Under the pieces are notes generated by a model that worked only from the letters and a program-made list of their open reading frames with translations, was not told the origin of the DNA and ran no database searches. A stretch of 64,000 nt of DNA from Chthoniobacteraceae bacterium (GTDB taxonomy: Bacteria; Verrucomicrobiota; Verrucomicrobiia; Chthoniobacterales; Chthoniobacteraceae): NCBI GenBank assembly GCA_028293625.1, contig JAQGOL010000002.1, forward strand, positions 124,001 through 188,000, read 5' to 3'. Both the position numbers and the translations under genes were made by a program. The first letter of the stretch is position 1. The number at the start of each line of letters is the position of its first letter. Positions 1 to 7,325 of this stretch are shown here, one piece after another.

Positions 1-965
1 TGGTTGGCGCTGATAAGCCCGTTGAGGTCGCGGTTATTGCTATGGCGCAGGCGGACATCCAATGTATCGAACGAGTTTTCCCAGTTGATCCAGTCAAGCT
101 GACCGGTGACTGCCAGCTTCGGCACAATTTGCCAGGAGATGCCGCCACTGATAATCTGCGGGAACTTATTGGTGACTTCTGCGTCAAAGGCGGTATGGGA
201 GCGCGCGGCGCCGAGCCCGACATTTTTAAGCTGCACCGAAGTATCGGCATAAGCGCGGCCTTCACTGACTACCTTCGACTCGGTTGTGTAGCTTAGCCCG
301 AGGCGCACTTTTTCGACCGGCTTCCATGTGAGTCCAAACTGCGCGTTCCAGCCATGGCCGTCCGTTTGCAGGTCGAGCAATGTTTTAGCCGAGCGCAGCA
401 CCGGCTCGGTTTGGAACGTGTAAGGAGCTATCAGCGTATTCTCGTTATAGAGAAGTCCGATACTTGCGCCTGCGGAAAGCTTGTCCGTAATCCTGTAGCT
501 GGCGCCGAATGCAATTCGCAGAAGGCGGATCTCCGATTCGTATTGCCGCACACCATAACTGGTGGCGCCGCCAAGGCCGCCCGGGGCGTCGCGAAACCGC
601 CAGTTGGCGCGCATCGCCGCATCCGTGATTAAACCGAGTCCGAAAGAAAACGGACCATAAGAAGCGCCTACGGCCCCCTGGGGAAAGGCGCCAAAAGAGT
701 TCATGGTCGAGCTGTGGTTAGCTCGATTGCTGAACTCTCCGTGCGCGAATGCAGCCGTGCCGCCAAGGTCGAGTTCCAGGTGGCTTATCTCCGAAAGCGC
801 GCTCGGATTGGCGGCAAGCGCGTCAAGAGGCCCGGAGGCAATCGCTGTGTTATTTCCGCCCAGGGCCATCGAGCGCGCGCTCGAGCTGTCGAGGAAAATA
901 CCGGACGCGCGTACGGAAGCGATCGGTCCAATACAAAGCATTAGAAGAAGAATGGATTTGGACAT
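1..965 (-). CDS. OmpP1/FadL-family outer membrane protein, 3' end outside the window
   Basis: The reading frame opens at an ATG at 963-965 and stays open for 321 codons to the window edge, so the C-terminus is missing. The N-terminus is a signal peptide of about 20 residues (MSKSILLLMLCIGPIASVRA), followed by SSARSMALGGNNTAIASG and DALAANPSAL, the typical mature start of FadL/OmpP1 proteins that form 14-strand barrels taking up hydrophobic compounds. Alternating beta-strand segments follow (GAVGASYGPFSFGLGLITDA, RLGLSYTTESKVVSEG, ISGGISWQIVPKLAVTGQL). FadL proteins are about 400-450 residues long, so roughly three quarters is present. It lies 143 bp downstream of the TraB-like gene on the same strand. 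The transported substrate cannot be deduced. Confidence 0.85.
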   Translation of the reverse strand, partial: MSKSILLLMLCIGPIASVRASGIFLDSSSARSMALGGNNTAIASGPLDALAANPSALSEISHLELDLGGTAAFAHGEFSNRANHSSTMNSFGAFPQGAVGASYGPFSFGLGLITDAAMRANWRFRDAPGGLGGATSYGVRQYESEIRLLRIAFGASYRITDKLSAGASIGLLYNENTLIAPYTFQTEPVLRSAKTLLDLQTDGHGWNAQFGLTWKPVEKVRLGLSYTTESKVVSEGRAYADTSVQLKNVGLGAARSHTAFDAEVTNKFPQIISGGISWQIVPKLAVTGQLDWINWENSFDTLDVRLRHSNNRDLNGLISAN

Positions 966-1108
966 GACTCGCCGGATTGAGAAAGCAGCAGGCACGCCAA
1001 CTTGTTTCAAAAACGAGCGATCCTGATGGCCGCGAGAAAATAAACCAAGCCGAGCCGTGAATCGTTCTTAAAACTCGTTGCACCGGCATCGTTGGCCGGT
1101 CGCGCTTT

Positions 1109-2359
1109 TCACGGCTTTTTGTCCGGAGACGAGCCGGCCGCGCTCCGCTTTTGGAAGCTGAACGCTTTACGCTGAAAACGTTGGGTCTCCTTGAAGCCCC
1201 ACTTCTCAAGCTTGGCTTGAATGACGGGCAAATGCATCGCGCCCCAGGGAATGACAAGCGTGTCGTAAGCGGGAAGCGCTTTTTCAATTTCTGTAATCAG
1301 GTGCTCGTTGCGCTTGTCGAGGATATCGGCAAAAACCAGTTCAGCCTCCGCGTCGTTGGTTAAAGGCGAGTCGGGAGTCTGAATCACCACGAGCGCTTCG
1401 GAGAGGGTTTTGCTTCCAAGCAAATTGCCTAATGCCTCCAGAAAATGGAGGGTAACCGGGCTGAAAACCGCCACGTCCACGTCCGCCGCCACGTAGGCGA
1501 TTTCCTGGGAAATCGCGGGATTCCTAATCGTTTCTTTTTCCGGGAGAGGAGCTGATTCGGGTTGGGCAACACCGTTCCTGGCATTTTTTTGGAAGGTGCT
1601 GTCGGACTGGGAAGTAAGGCCAAGCGCGCCGGCTATATTTGAGTAGCCGAACTTCTTCTTTAAAAGGTTGCCTTCGTCGCTGACACCTTCAAGCAGGACC
1701 GCCGCGGACTTGTTCTCCGGGAGTGTGTTGGCAATCTCCTCATAGAAATCGCGCTGTGCGATATGCACCATCGCCACAAGCCGGACTTCCTTGTCCGTGC
1801 GTTGGAAACGGCGTTCCTCCATGAAAGCGCCGGAGGGCCGGATCCGGACGTAGCCATTGGTTTTCTTCGCGATCATGAACGCGCCCGCGTGCAGGAGAAG
1901 CGCGCTGAATATAACGGCGGCGCAGGCGCTAAGGCCGGTCGAGAGGAGGAAATTTCTCCAGGTAAAAAAGGGCCTCTGACGGGCATCCTCGCGGGAAGTC
2001 CACTGCCAGCTTGAGCGGTCGTTAAAGTGGAAGAGAAACGCAAGTGCAAGAAGCGTTTGCGCGATGCCGATGACAAGCGCGGTTTTTTCCTCCAGGTAAA
2101 GGCTTGCGGGGAACGCGCCCAAGGCATTCCAGAAAGTCCAGAGCGTCGGCGCAAGAAGCATCCGCTTGGAAAGCCGGGGAGTAAAATGCATCGCCAGATA
2201 AAGCGTGGCGGCGAACAGCACCGTAAGGACAGTCGCTGTATCGCGCAGATGATTCGCGGTTTGAGCGGCCCCATGCCCGGCGGGAATGAGGCCGGTTAGC
2301 ATCGACAACACTCCTTGTACAAGGAAGGCGATGAGAAAGAATCGGGTGAGTCTATGCAT
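1109..2359 (-). CDS. TraB/GumN-like (PrgY/Tiki type) domain protein with N-terminal membrane segments
   Basis: 416 residues. The first 160 residues hold about five hydrophobic segments (around 5-25, 42-62, 68-90, 95-112 and 133-160). The soluble part from about residue 185 has TraB/GumN landmarks: a strand with VRLVAMVHIAQRDFYEEI followed by AVLLEGVSDEG near the start, and RNEHLITEIEKAL plus VIPWGAMHLPVIQAKLEKWGF near the end, matching the GTAHV...E and RN..M...V.GAGHLPGL..LL patterns. The superfamily includes proposed metalloproteases and pheromone-shutdown proteins, but no activity can be assigned here. It is the third gene of a minus-strand run, 51 bp after the squalene/phytoene synthase gene. 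The fusion of a membrane domain in front of the TraB fold is notable. Confidence 0.75.
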   Translation of the reverse strand: MHRLTRFFLIAFLVQGVLSMLTGLIPAGHGAAQTANHLRDTATVLTVLFAATLYLAMHFTPRLSKRMLLAPTLWTFWNALGAFPASLYLEEKTALVIGIAQTLLALAFLFHFNDRSSWQWTSREDARQRPFFTWRNFLLSTGLSACAAVIFSALLLHAGAFMIAKKTNGYVRIRPSGAFMEERRFQRTDKEVRLVAMVHIAQRDFYEEIANTLPENKSAAVLLEGVSDEGNLLKKKFGYSNIAGALGLTSQSDSTFQKNARNGVAQPESAPLPEKETIRNPAISQEIAYVAADVDVAVFSPVTLHFLEALGNLLGSKTLSEALVVIQTPDSPLTNDAEAELVFADILDKRNEHLITEIEKALPAYDTLVIPWGAMHLPVIQAKLEKWGFKETQRFQRKAFSFQKRSAAGSSPDKKP

Positions 2360-2410
2360 TGGCGCGAGCGGTCATGCCGTAAGTCTGCTTTGGCCGCAAG
2401 GTTTCCTCAA

Positions 2411-3256
2411 TCATCGCCGGAACCGGCCCAGGAGGACGCGCGCAATGCAGAGTGTTTTCTGGAATTTATTGAGCCTGCAGCGTTGTTCAAAAACAGGAAA
2501 CCCGCTTCGTTGCATCTGGTTCAGCAAGGTTTGATAGATAGCGCGCATGATTTCAGCGGCGGTCGTGGAGCGCCGCTCGGTTTTTGGCAGTTCGGCCCGC
2601 GCTTTTCGATAATAACCATGGGCGCGTTCGGCCTGGAAATTCATCAGGTTTAAAAACGCTTCATTGCGGCGGCCGGCGGCCAGATCCTCCACGCTGTAGT
2701 TAAAGCGCCTCATCTCCTCGCGGGGAAGATAGATCCGTTTTTCGTTAGTATAATCCTGCCCTACATCGCGCACGATATTGGTAATCTGCAAGGCGAGGCC
2801 GAGGTCGATCGCATATTGCCGGCAAGCCGGATCGCGGCATCCGAAGATCTCAATGCTGATCAGTCCAACCACACTGGCGACACGGTAGCAATACTTCTCC
2901 AGGTCGGCCCAGGTTTCATACTCAACCTCTGCAAGATCCATTTCGCAGCCGGCGATGATCTCCAGAAAGTAGTCTGTTGGAAGCCGGTATTTGCCGATAA
3001 GTTCGCGCACCGTGGCTGCCAGCGCCGGTTCGTTTGGTATGGCAACCGGCGAGGAAATACTTTCCTTCCATCGATCCAGCGCTTGCTGCCGCTCAAAGAC
3101 GGGAACCGCCGGGTCATCGGCGATGTCATCAATGACCCGGCAATAGGCGTAGAAGACTGAAATGTCGCGCCGGCGATCTTCGGGAAGGACGAAAAAAGCG
3201 AGGGCTAGGTTCGACTTGCTGGCGTGCGTGATTTGTTCAGCTTCGGTCTGTGACAT
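2411..3256 (-). CDS. squalene/phytoene synthase family prenyltransferase (HpnD/CrtB-like)
   Basis: 281 residues from the ATG at 3254-3256; an upstream extension in the same frame would overlap the previous gene and shows no family similarity. The two Asp-rich substrate motifs are clear: YAYCRVIDDIADD at residues 37-49 and NIVRDVGQDYTNEKRIYLP at about 160-178. These bind two prenyl diphosphates through Mg2+ for head-to-head condensation, giving presqualene/squalene (hopanoid or sterol route) or phytoene. RVASVVGLISIEIFG agrees with the HpnD/CrtB branch. No other hopanoid or carotenoid gene is next to it, so the exact product is open. It starts 32 bp after the stop of the upstream membrane-protein gene, which suggests cotranscription. 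No Shine-Dalgarno sequence is visible. Confidence 0.85.
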   Translation of the reverse strand: MSQTEAEQITHASKSNLALAFFVLPEDRRRDISVFYAYCRVIDDIADDPAVPVFERQQALDRWKESISSPVAIPNEPALAATVRELIGKYRLPTDYFLEIIAGCEMDLAEVEYETWADLEKYCYRVASVVGLISIEIFGCRDPACRQYAIDLGLALQITNIVRDVGQDYTNEKRIYLPREEMRRFNYSVEDLAAGRRNEAFLNLMNFQAERAHGYYRKARAELPKTERRSTTAAEIMRAIYQTLLNQMQRSGFPVFEQRCRLNKFQKTLCIARVLLGRFRR

Positions 3257-3288
3257 GGGGGGATTAAGAAATAGAAGAAGGGGCCCGC

Positions 3289-4698
3289 TCAGGTTGGCAA
3301 GGTTTCGGGTACCAGCTGGCCGCCTTCTTCGCGATGGTTTTTGCAATGCTTGAACACACACGCCCAACTCGCCAGCAGCCAGGCGCTGATCCATCCGGCC
3401 AGCCACGGAAAGAGCAGGATCCAGACAACCCAAAGGGAGGTCCCTTCACCCAGGCCGCGCCGGAAGGAAAGATCGCAGAGGTGGAGTGCAAAAAAGTGGA
3501 ACGCCGCCACGATGAGATACCACGCAAATGACCACCAGTGGCGGCCGACAAAACGGAGATGATCGCGCATCGCTTTGCGCCACGATTCACTGTGGAAAGT
3601 CAGCGTGATCTGCATGGTGGAACCAAGCAGAAGAAATGTGGCAAGCGCCGCGCGGGCCACTCTTAGCCGGGAACCAAAGATGTCGTCATCGGGAAGCCAG
3701 CCCGAGAACGGGGCGAAGTTCTTCAGGATAAGCGGCGCATCGATGCAAATGCTGCTCAGGAGCATGACAATGGCCGCCCATTTCACCACGTAACTAAATC
3801 GCCGGATGGCGAAGTCGAGCAGGTGATGATGCGTGAATGTCAGTCCGCGGATCCAGACATAGGCAAGCAGGATCAGATAGATCTGGATGCAGACTCCAAA
3901 CAGGTATTCGAAAAGAAAGGAAAGCCAGACAATCACCGGCGCCCATTGGAACCAGAACAACTGAAGTTCAGGGCCGAATCCGGCTGCGCTGAATACCTGG
4001 GGAACATAGACGAGCGGCTTGGCTATGGCTGCCAGCGCGCAAAGAAGGATCCCAAAATGGACCGCGAATCCAAACCGGCCAAAGCGTCTGCGCAAAGCTT
4101 TCATCAAAACGCGGTGATGCCCATCCCAGTTCACAAGTAGAAGGATGGCGGCTATCGCCGAGAGCGGAAAGGTCGTGACAATGTTGTTGAAGATCCCGGC
4201 CACGCTCTCCACCGCCGGCAGCACACTTTCTCTTACCGCGTGCGAAAACTCCGTGCGCGGCAAAAACCAGAGGCTTTCCGAGGTGCCGCTCAGCCAGTGC
4301 TCGCGGTCTTTCCATGCGTCCCTGAACCAGACAAATGTCGGGCGCTCAACCGGCGGCAGCGCGTTATGGAAATAAATGCGCAGTCCGAGTTGAAAAAGGG
4401 CGTTGGCAAATCCGAACACGCCCAAAGTCACCCAGAGCGCGCGATAGCGGCGGACTGCCCGGAAGCCGTCAAGGAAGCTCGCGCGCACCGGATTGGTGAG
4501 CATGATCAAAAGGTAACCCGCCACGGCTCCACACAAAAGGGTGGAGAGTTTGGGTTGAGCAATGGCGAAGGCACCCAGCGCAGGCATGAGCGTGAGTGTC
4601 GGGAATGCCGGCCCGGAGTGGAAGCGTCGTTTTTGGCTGAAATGCAGCTCCCATTGGGGCCTGGAAGGCAACAACGCCTGCCCCGCCTTCGCGCCCAC
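3289..4698 (-). CDS. polytopic membrane protein of unknown function
   Basis: Up to 469 residues from a GTG at 4696-4698; the first ATG gives a product starting at 4587 (MPALGAFAIAQPKLSTLL). The protein has about 8-9 predicted membrane helices, for example LSTLLCGAVAGYLLIML, FPLSAIAAILLLVNW, VHFGILLCALAAIAKPLVYV, CIQIYLILLAYVWI, WAAIVMLLSSICIDAPLI, FAWYLIVAAFHFFAL and LWVVWILLFPWLAGWISAWL. I recognise no family motif. The frame stays open upstream of 4698 to an in-frame TGA at 4792-4794, beyond which the same frame runs into the 21-bp heptad-repeat tract, so the true N-terminus is uncertain and the gene may once have been longer. It appears to head an operon with the squalene/phytoene synthase gene 32 bp downstream. 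Confidence 0.7.
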   Translation of the reverse strand: MGAKAGQALLPSRPQWELHFSQKRRFHSGPAFPTLTLMPALGAFAIAQPKLSTLLCGAVAGYLLIMLTNPVRASFLDGFRAVRRYRALWVTLGVFGFANALFQLGLRIYFHNALPPVERPTFVWFRDAWKDREHWLSGTSESLWFLPRTEFSHAVRESVLPAVESVAGIFNNIVTTFPLSAIAAILLLVNWDGHHRVLMKALRRRFGRFGFAVHFGILLCALAAIAKPLVYVPQVFSAAGFGPELQLFWFQWAPVIVWLSFLFEYLFGVCIQIYLILLAYVWIRGLTFTHHHLLDFAIRRFSYVVKWAAIVMLLSSICIDAPLILKNFAPFSGWLPDDDIFGSRLRVARAALATFLLLGSTMQITLTFHSESWRKAMRDHLRFVGRHWWSFAWYLIVAAFHFFALHLCDLSFRRGLGEGTSLWVVWILLFPWLAGWISAWLLASWACVFKHCKNHREEGGQLVPETLPT

Positions 4699-4724
4699 GG
4701 CTTCTGCGCGTGAGTTCTTCCGTC

Positions 4725-5077
4725 GGAATTTATCGGTGACAGCCTGGAATTTGTCGCGCGCACGTCTGAATTCGTGGCTCGCAAAGTGGAATCAGTCGCT
4801 GACAGTCTGGAATTTGTCGCTGACGTTTCGGAATTTGATGCTGACTGCCTGGAATTTGTCGCGCGCGCATTGGAATTCGTTGCTCGCAAAGTCGAATAAG
4901 TCCCCGGCGTTCCGGAATTTGTCGCTGGCGGCCTGGAATTGTTTGCTTGCAGTCAAAAGTCGGTCGTTTACGGCCTGGAATTTCTCGTTAACCGGCCGGA
5001 ACTCGTGGCGCACCGGGCGAAGTGATTCGCCGACACTTTGGAATCCATTAAAAGCGCGGTGGAATTGGGCGGCGTGA
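4725..5077. repeat. 21-bp tandem repeat tract (about 17 units) encoding heptads
   Basis: The core tggaat (or a one-base variant) recurs at exact 21-bp intervals from 4725 to 5065 (4725, 4746, 4767, 4788, 4809, 4830, 4851, 4872, 4893, 4914, 4935, 4956, 4977, 4998, 5019, 5040, 5061) with no insertion or deletion. The consensus unit is about tggaatttgtcgctgacagcc. Read on the minus strand the unit gives DKFQAVS, a heptad with Phe at position a and Val/Ala at d, as in a coiled coil. The units differ at many bases but never in length. There are no unique spacers, so this is not a CRISPR. Confidence 0.9.
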
Positions 5078-5121
5078 AACCGCTCTCTTCCTTGCAAGCC
5101 CGAACACGTTCCTTGCAGCAC
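4792..5121 (-). CDS. heptad-repeat (coiled-coil) ORF in frame with the downstream membrane gene, ends at TGA
   Basis: This frame opens after a TAG at 5176-5178, has a possible GTG start at 5119-5121 and reads through the 21-bp repeat as heptads such as FQAVNDRLLTASKQFQAASD and KFRNVSDKFQTVSD, then stops at a TGA (4792-4794) exactly where the repeat pattern predicts Lys (AAA). Past this stop the heptads continue (HEFRRARDKFQAVTDKFRRK) and merge in frame with the membrane protein gene at 4698. It could be a real small coiled-coil protein, the broken N-terminal domain of the membrane protein, or a fortuitous ORF. No Shine-Dalgarno sequence is visible. Preservation of unit length in all 17 copies argues for past selection on reading frame. 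Confidence 0.4.
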   Translation of the reverse strand: MLQGTCSGLQGRERFHAAQFHRAFNGFQSVGESLRPVRHEFRPVNEKFQAVNDRLLTASKQFQAASDKFRNAGDLFDFASNEFQCARDKFQAVSIKFRNVSDKFQTVSD

Positions 5122-5218
5122 AGTAAATGAATGCGCGGCTATTCGGACTATCCACCCATTTAATGGAAATCCTCGCTAATCCCATTGGAAATTCCGCTCT
5201 GACGGTTTTAATCAGGGC

Positions 5219-5637
5219 TCAGGCAGCTGAATTTTCGGAGGCAAACTCGAGTGTCGCAACTTTGCAGTGTGTTCGTGCGATCCACAGCCGCACCGAAGGC
5301 AGGGGCCCGAGAATTTCCTGCACCGCGCGCCAGATCCTGGCCTTCAAGCTGCGGAGGAAGTGCGAAAAAAGCAGGTGAAAGCGAACGTCCAGTGATACCA
5401 GCTTTTTAGCGTGCCGATGTTGGCGACCGACAAAGAGAGCGTGGCGACATCGATCCGGCCCGACGGCTGCGGCGGGAAACAGATCGCAAAAATAAAGTCG
5501 CCGCCAATGAGCGCATGCAGCGCTTCGCCTGGCGCGGACAATTTGGAGACAGCCTCGAGCGCGTCCTCGGGCCGGATCATTGCTTTTCGCAGCCTGGCTT
5601 CCCGCGCGTGCGTGGTATCGTGGAGCCGGTTGCCCAT
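5219..5637 (-). pseudogene. frameshifted HKD/phospholipase-D-like small protein gene
   Basis: From the ATG at 5635-5637 the frame encodes MIRPEDALEAVSKL...GEALHALIGGDFIF...GRIDVATLSLSVANIGTL and then loses similarity and stops at 5344. In the next frame, beginning at the T5 run 5403-5407, the sequence continues sensibly as KLVSLDVRFHLLFSHFLRSL...SVRLWIARTHCKVATLEF to a TGA at 5219-5221. Adding one base in the homopolymer restores a single product of about 139 residues. The order 'LSxxN' helix, LLFSHFxRS strand and RTHCKVxxLE resembles the half-site HxKx4[DE] of phospholipase-D-like proteins often found in phage-related accessory regions. It is either a true frameshift or a homopolymer sequencing error. 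Confidence 0.6.
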
Positions 5638-5976
5638 TCTGAACGCGGCGCGCGTAGGTAAAACTTCCGGGTCTTAACCGGAAAGCTTTCTCAGCAAGCT
5701 TGGCACGAGCATCCGCGCTCCCGGCGACACCTCAGGAATCAGAGGGCAACAGTCCGCAGTATGCGGCTGGATTGCGTGCATTCGCGATCCCGGCGGGCAC
5801 GGCGGTTTTAACCAGACAAAATATCATCTAAAAGAGCAGGTCAGCATCGGATTTTTCCAAGCTCGCCTTCTCATGTGTGTGCTGCACATATTTTAAACAT
5901 GTCCGCAAATCACAGCAGCTGCAAAATAATACAGCTGCTGTCGAATATATAGCGTCTCTTGTAAGAACGACTCTTT
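5638..5976. other. gap without a supported gene, with two short hairpins
   Basis: No convincing coding frame. A hairpin with arms ttccgg and ccggaa lies near 5667-5684. A perfect 9-bp inverted repeat (cagcagctg at 5913-5921, cagctgctg at 5932-5940) with an AT-rich 10-nt loop lies just upstream of the small gene at 5977 and may be regulatory. No integrase gene or clear attI-like site was seen. Confidence 0.5.
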
Positions 5977-6261
5977 ATGAACCAAGATTCCTCAGCGCCA
6001 CTGCTCCAGAAGCTTTGCGAATTACAGCAACGGCAACTCGACAAGCTCACCGAACTCTCGACCCATTTATCGGAAATTGCCGCCGAGAACCGCAAGACCT
6101 CCGATGGATACTATCGTCAGATCGACGCCTACAAGCAGAGTCTCGACATCTATCAGAAGAGCGACACCCGGCGTTCCAAAGAGGCCATGTGGCGCGGCAT
6201 TATCATCGCATCGATGCTCGGTCTGGTCGCCGTCTCCATTATTGTATCGCGCTTCCTATGA
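5977..6261 (+). CDS. small coiled-coil protein with C-terminal membrane anchor
   Basis: 94 residues. Residues 8-40 are heptad-like (LLQKLCELQQRQLDKLTELS), and a single hydrophobic helix (GIIIASMLGLVAVSIIVSRFL) lies at the C-terminus, so the protein is probably tail-anchored in the inner membrane. I recognise no family. It is the first of several short plus-strand orphan genes; its stop is followed 12 bp later by an attC-like inverted repeat (6274-6346), the layout of an integron gene cassette. Only a weak purine stretch precedes the ATG. Confidence 0.5.
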   Translation: MNQDSSAPLLQKLCELQQRQLDKLTELSTHLSEIAAENRKTSDGYYRQIDAYKQSLDIYQKSDTRRSKEAMWRGIIIASMLGLVAVSIIVSRFL

Positions 6262-6273
6262 CCGTACCAAGTC

Positions 6274-6346
6274 GTCGAACAAATCGCTCCACTCAACAGC
6301 GATGGTTGCCTGAAGCTCTCCGCTATGGGTGAGCTTATTTTTCGGC
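6274..6346 (+). repeat. attC-like imperfect inverted repeat (candidate cassette recombination site A)
   Basis: Outer arm gtcgaac (6274-6280) pairs with tttcggc (6340-6346), followed inward by 5-nt spacers and an inner stem gctccactcaacagcg (6286-6301) against cgctatgggtgagc (6321-6334). The left arm has extra unpaired bases, as in attC sites (R''/L'' and L'/R' boxes with extrahelical bases). The expected GTT of the R' crossover triplet is TTT, so the site may be inactive. It lies between two short plus-strand genes. Confidence 0.45.
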
Positions 6347-6402
6347 GTTTTTTTGAGCATCTTTTAGGCCCCGAAGTAGCAAGGATAAGAACAGGAAATA
6401 CA

Positions 6403-6810
6403 ATGAAGCCAACCGTACTAATCTCCGTAATCGTCACGCTCTCGGCACTCGTCACGTTCGCGGCTGCCCCCTTTACCGCCAAACGGCAATTCGGTCCTAA
6501 CCGCTTGACCGAGGACAAAGCGGCCATCGAACGCACCCTCAAAGCAGAGAACGCCAAACTGGATGCCGTAACGGAAAAGCTAGCATCCAAACTCCAAAAG
6601 CCCGAAGCAAAAGCCCTCGTCAAGGCGCAGGCTTCATGGGCTACATGGCGCGCTGCAGAAGCTGAATATCTCGCACATCGCTATGCTCCTACCGAGGCAT
6701 CATCACCGGATGTTCTAAAGGTCGCCTTCGACGCTATCAAGTCCTCTATGGAAATTGAGATAACTGAAAAGCGTATCAAGCAACTCGACGGCGAACTCTC
6801 CAGTCGGTGA
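6403..6810 (+). CDS. LprI/DUF1311-like secreted protein
   Basis: 135 residues from the ATG at 6403-6405, chosen because AGGA lies 7 nt upstream and it directly begins a signal peptide (MKPTVLISVIVTLSALVTFAAA). The mature part is helical with KLDAVTEKLASKL and LVKAQASWATWRAAEAEYLA, matching the LprI N-terminal (DUF1311) pattern of a Q..W...R..E helix pair; the usual cysteines are absent. Relatives are periplasmic proteins, and some inhibit lysozyme. Function here is unproven. The gene is flanked on both sides by attC-like repeats. Confidence 0.6.
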   Translation: MKPTVLISVIVTLSALVTFAAAPFTAKRQFGPNRLTEDKAAIERTLKAENAKLDAVTEKLASKLQKPEAKALVKAQASWATWRAAEAEYLAHRYAPTEASSPDVLKVAFDAIKSSMEIEITEKRIKQLDGELSSR

Positions 6811-6820
6811 ACCCGGAAAC

Positions 6821-6891
6821 GCCGAAGGCGCAAAGGTGAGCTACCTGCTCGCGTGTCACGCTCCGCAATAGCTTACTTTTGCGCGTTCGGC
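6821..6891 (+). repeat. attC-like imperfect inverted repeat (candidate cassette recombination site B)
   Basis: gccgaaggcgcaaaggtgag (6821-6840), continuing with ctac, is nearly complementary to the stretch ending ttgcgcgttcggc at 6891; about 21 of 25 positions pair. The right end is GTTCGGC (6885-6891), which retains the GTT of an R' crossover box. The 71-bp length and position, 10 bp after one stop and 49 bp before the next ATG, fit a gene-cassette attC site. Confidence 0.45.
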
Positions 6892-6939
6892 ATCATTGCA
6901 CGCGCTCGCCAAATTCCATCCAACACAGAAAACACCGCC

Positions 6940-7260
6940 ATGAAGAAGACAATTATTTATTCCCTCAGCACTTTCATCCTCGGACTCCTAATGGGCGGAG
7001 CCGCCATCCTCTATTATAGCGGGCCCCGGATCGCTCCGGAACTACGAGCAATGCAGATGTCCACCGCCGTGCAACTCGCCGCCAGGACCAACATCTCGTC
7101 GCAAGGCGACGAAGTCCTTTGCGCCGCTTTAAGTCGCATTAAACGCTACACAATTATCGCACAATCCGACCTCCACCGCGGCTCGCATATTGAACTCTCC
7201 GAGAATTCCCTTCGTTTCGCTAAGGCGTTCTACACTTATACCGACCGCGCGGTGCAATAA
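6940..7260 (+). CDS. small membrane-anchored or secreted hypothetical protein
   Basis: 106 residues from the ATG at 6940, the start giving MKKTIIYSLSTFILGLLMGG, an N-terminal membrane anchor or signal sequence. The remainder is an unremarkable soluble domain (ELRAMQMSTAVQLAARTN, then SSQGDEVLCAALSRIKRYTI). I recognise no family. It follows attC-like site B, in line with an orphan cassette gene. No attC-like repeat was clear after its stop; only short hairpins occur before the convergent gene at 7326. Confidence 0.5.
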   Translation: MKKTIIYSLSTFILGLLMGGAAILYYSGPRIAPELRAMQMSTAVQLAARTNISSQGDEVLCAALSRIKRYTIIAQSDLHRGSHIELSENSLRFAKAFYTYTDRAVQ

Positions 7261-7325
7261 AGTCTCTGTCCCTATGAACTCTGTCCATGAAATTTCAGAC
7301 TTATGGACTCGGATTAGTAACCGGC

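Noticed and set aside
4562-5077. Plus-strand heptad frame (AWNLSLT-type) through the 21-bp repeat
   Set aside because: All frames of a 21-bp repeat are repetitive; Trp/Asn-rich heptads without an amphipathic pattern are less plausible than the minus-strand coiled coil, and the start overlaps the membrane gene.
4725-5077. CRISPR array
   Set aside because: Units are contiguous 21-mers with no spacers and no cas genes.
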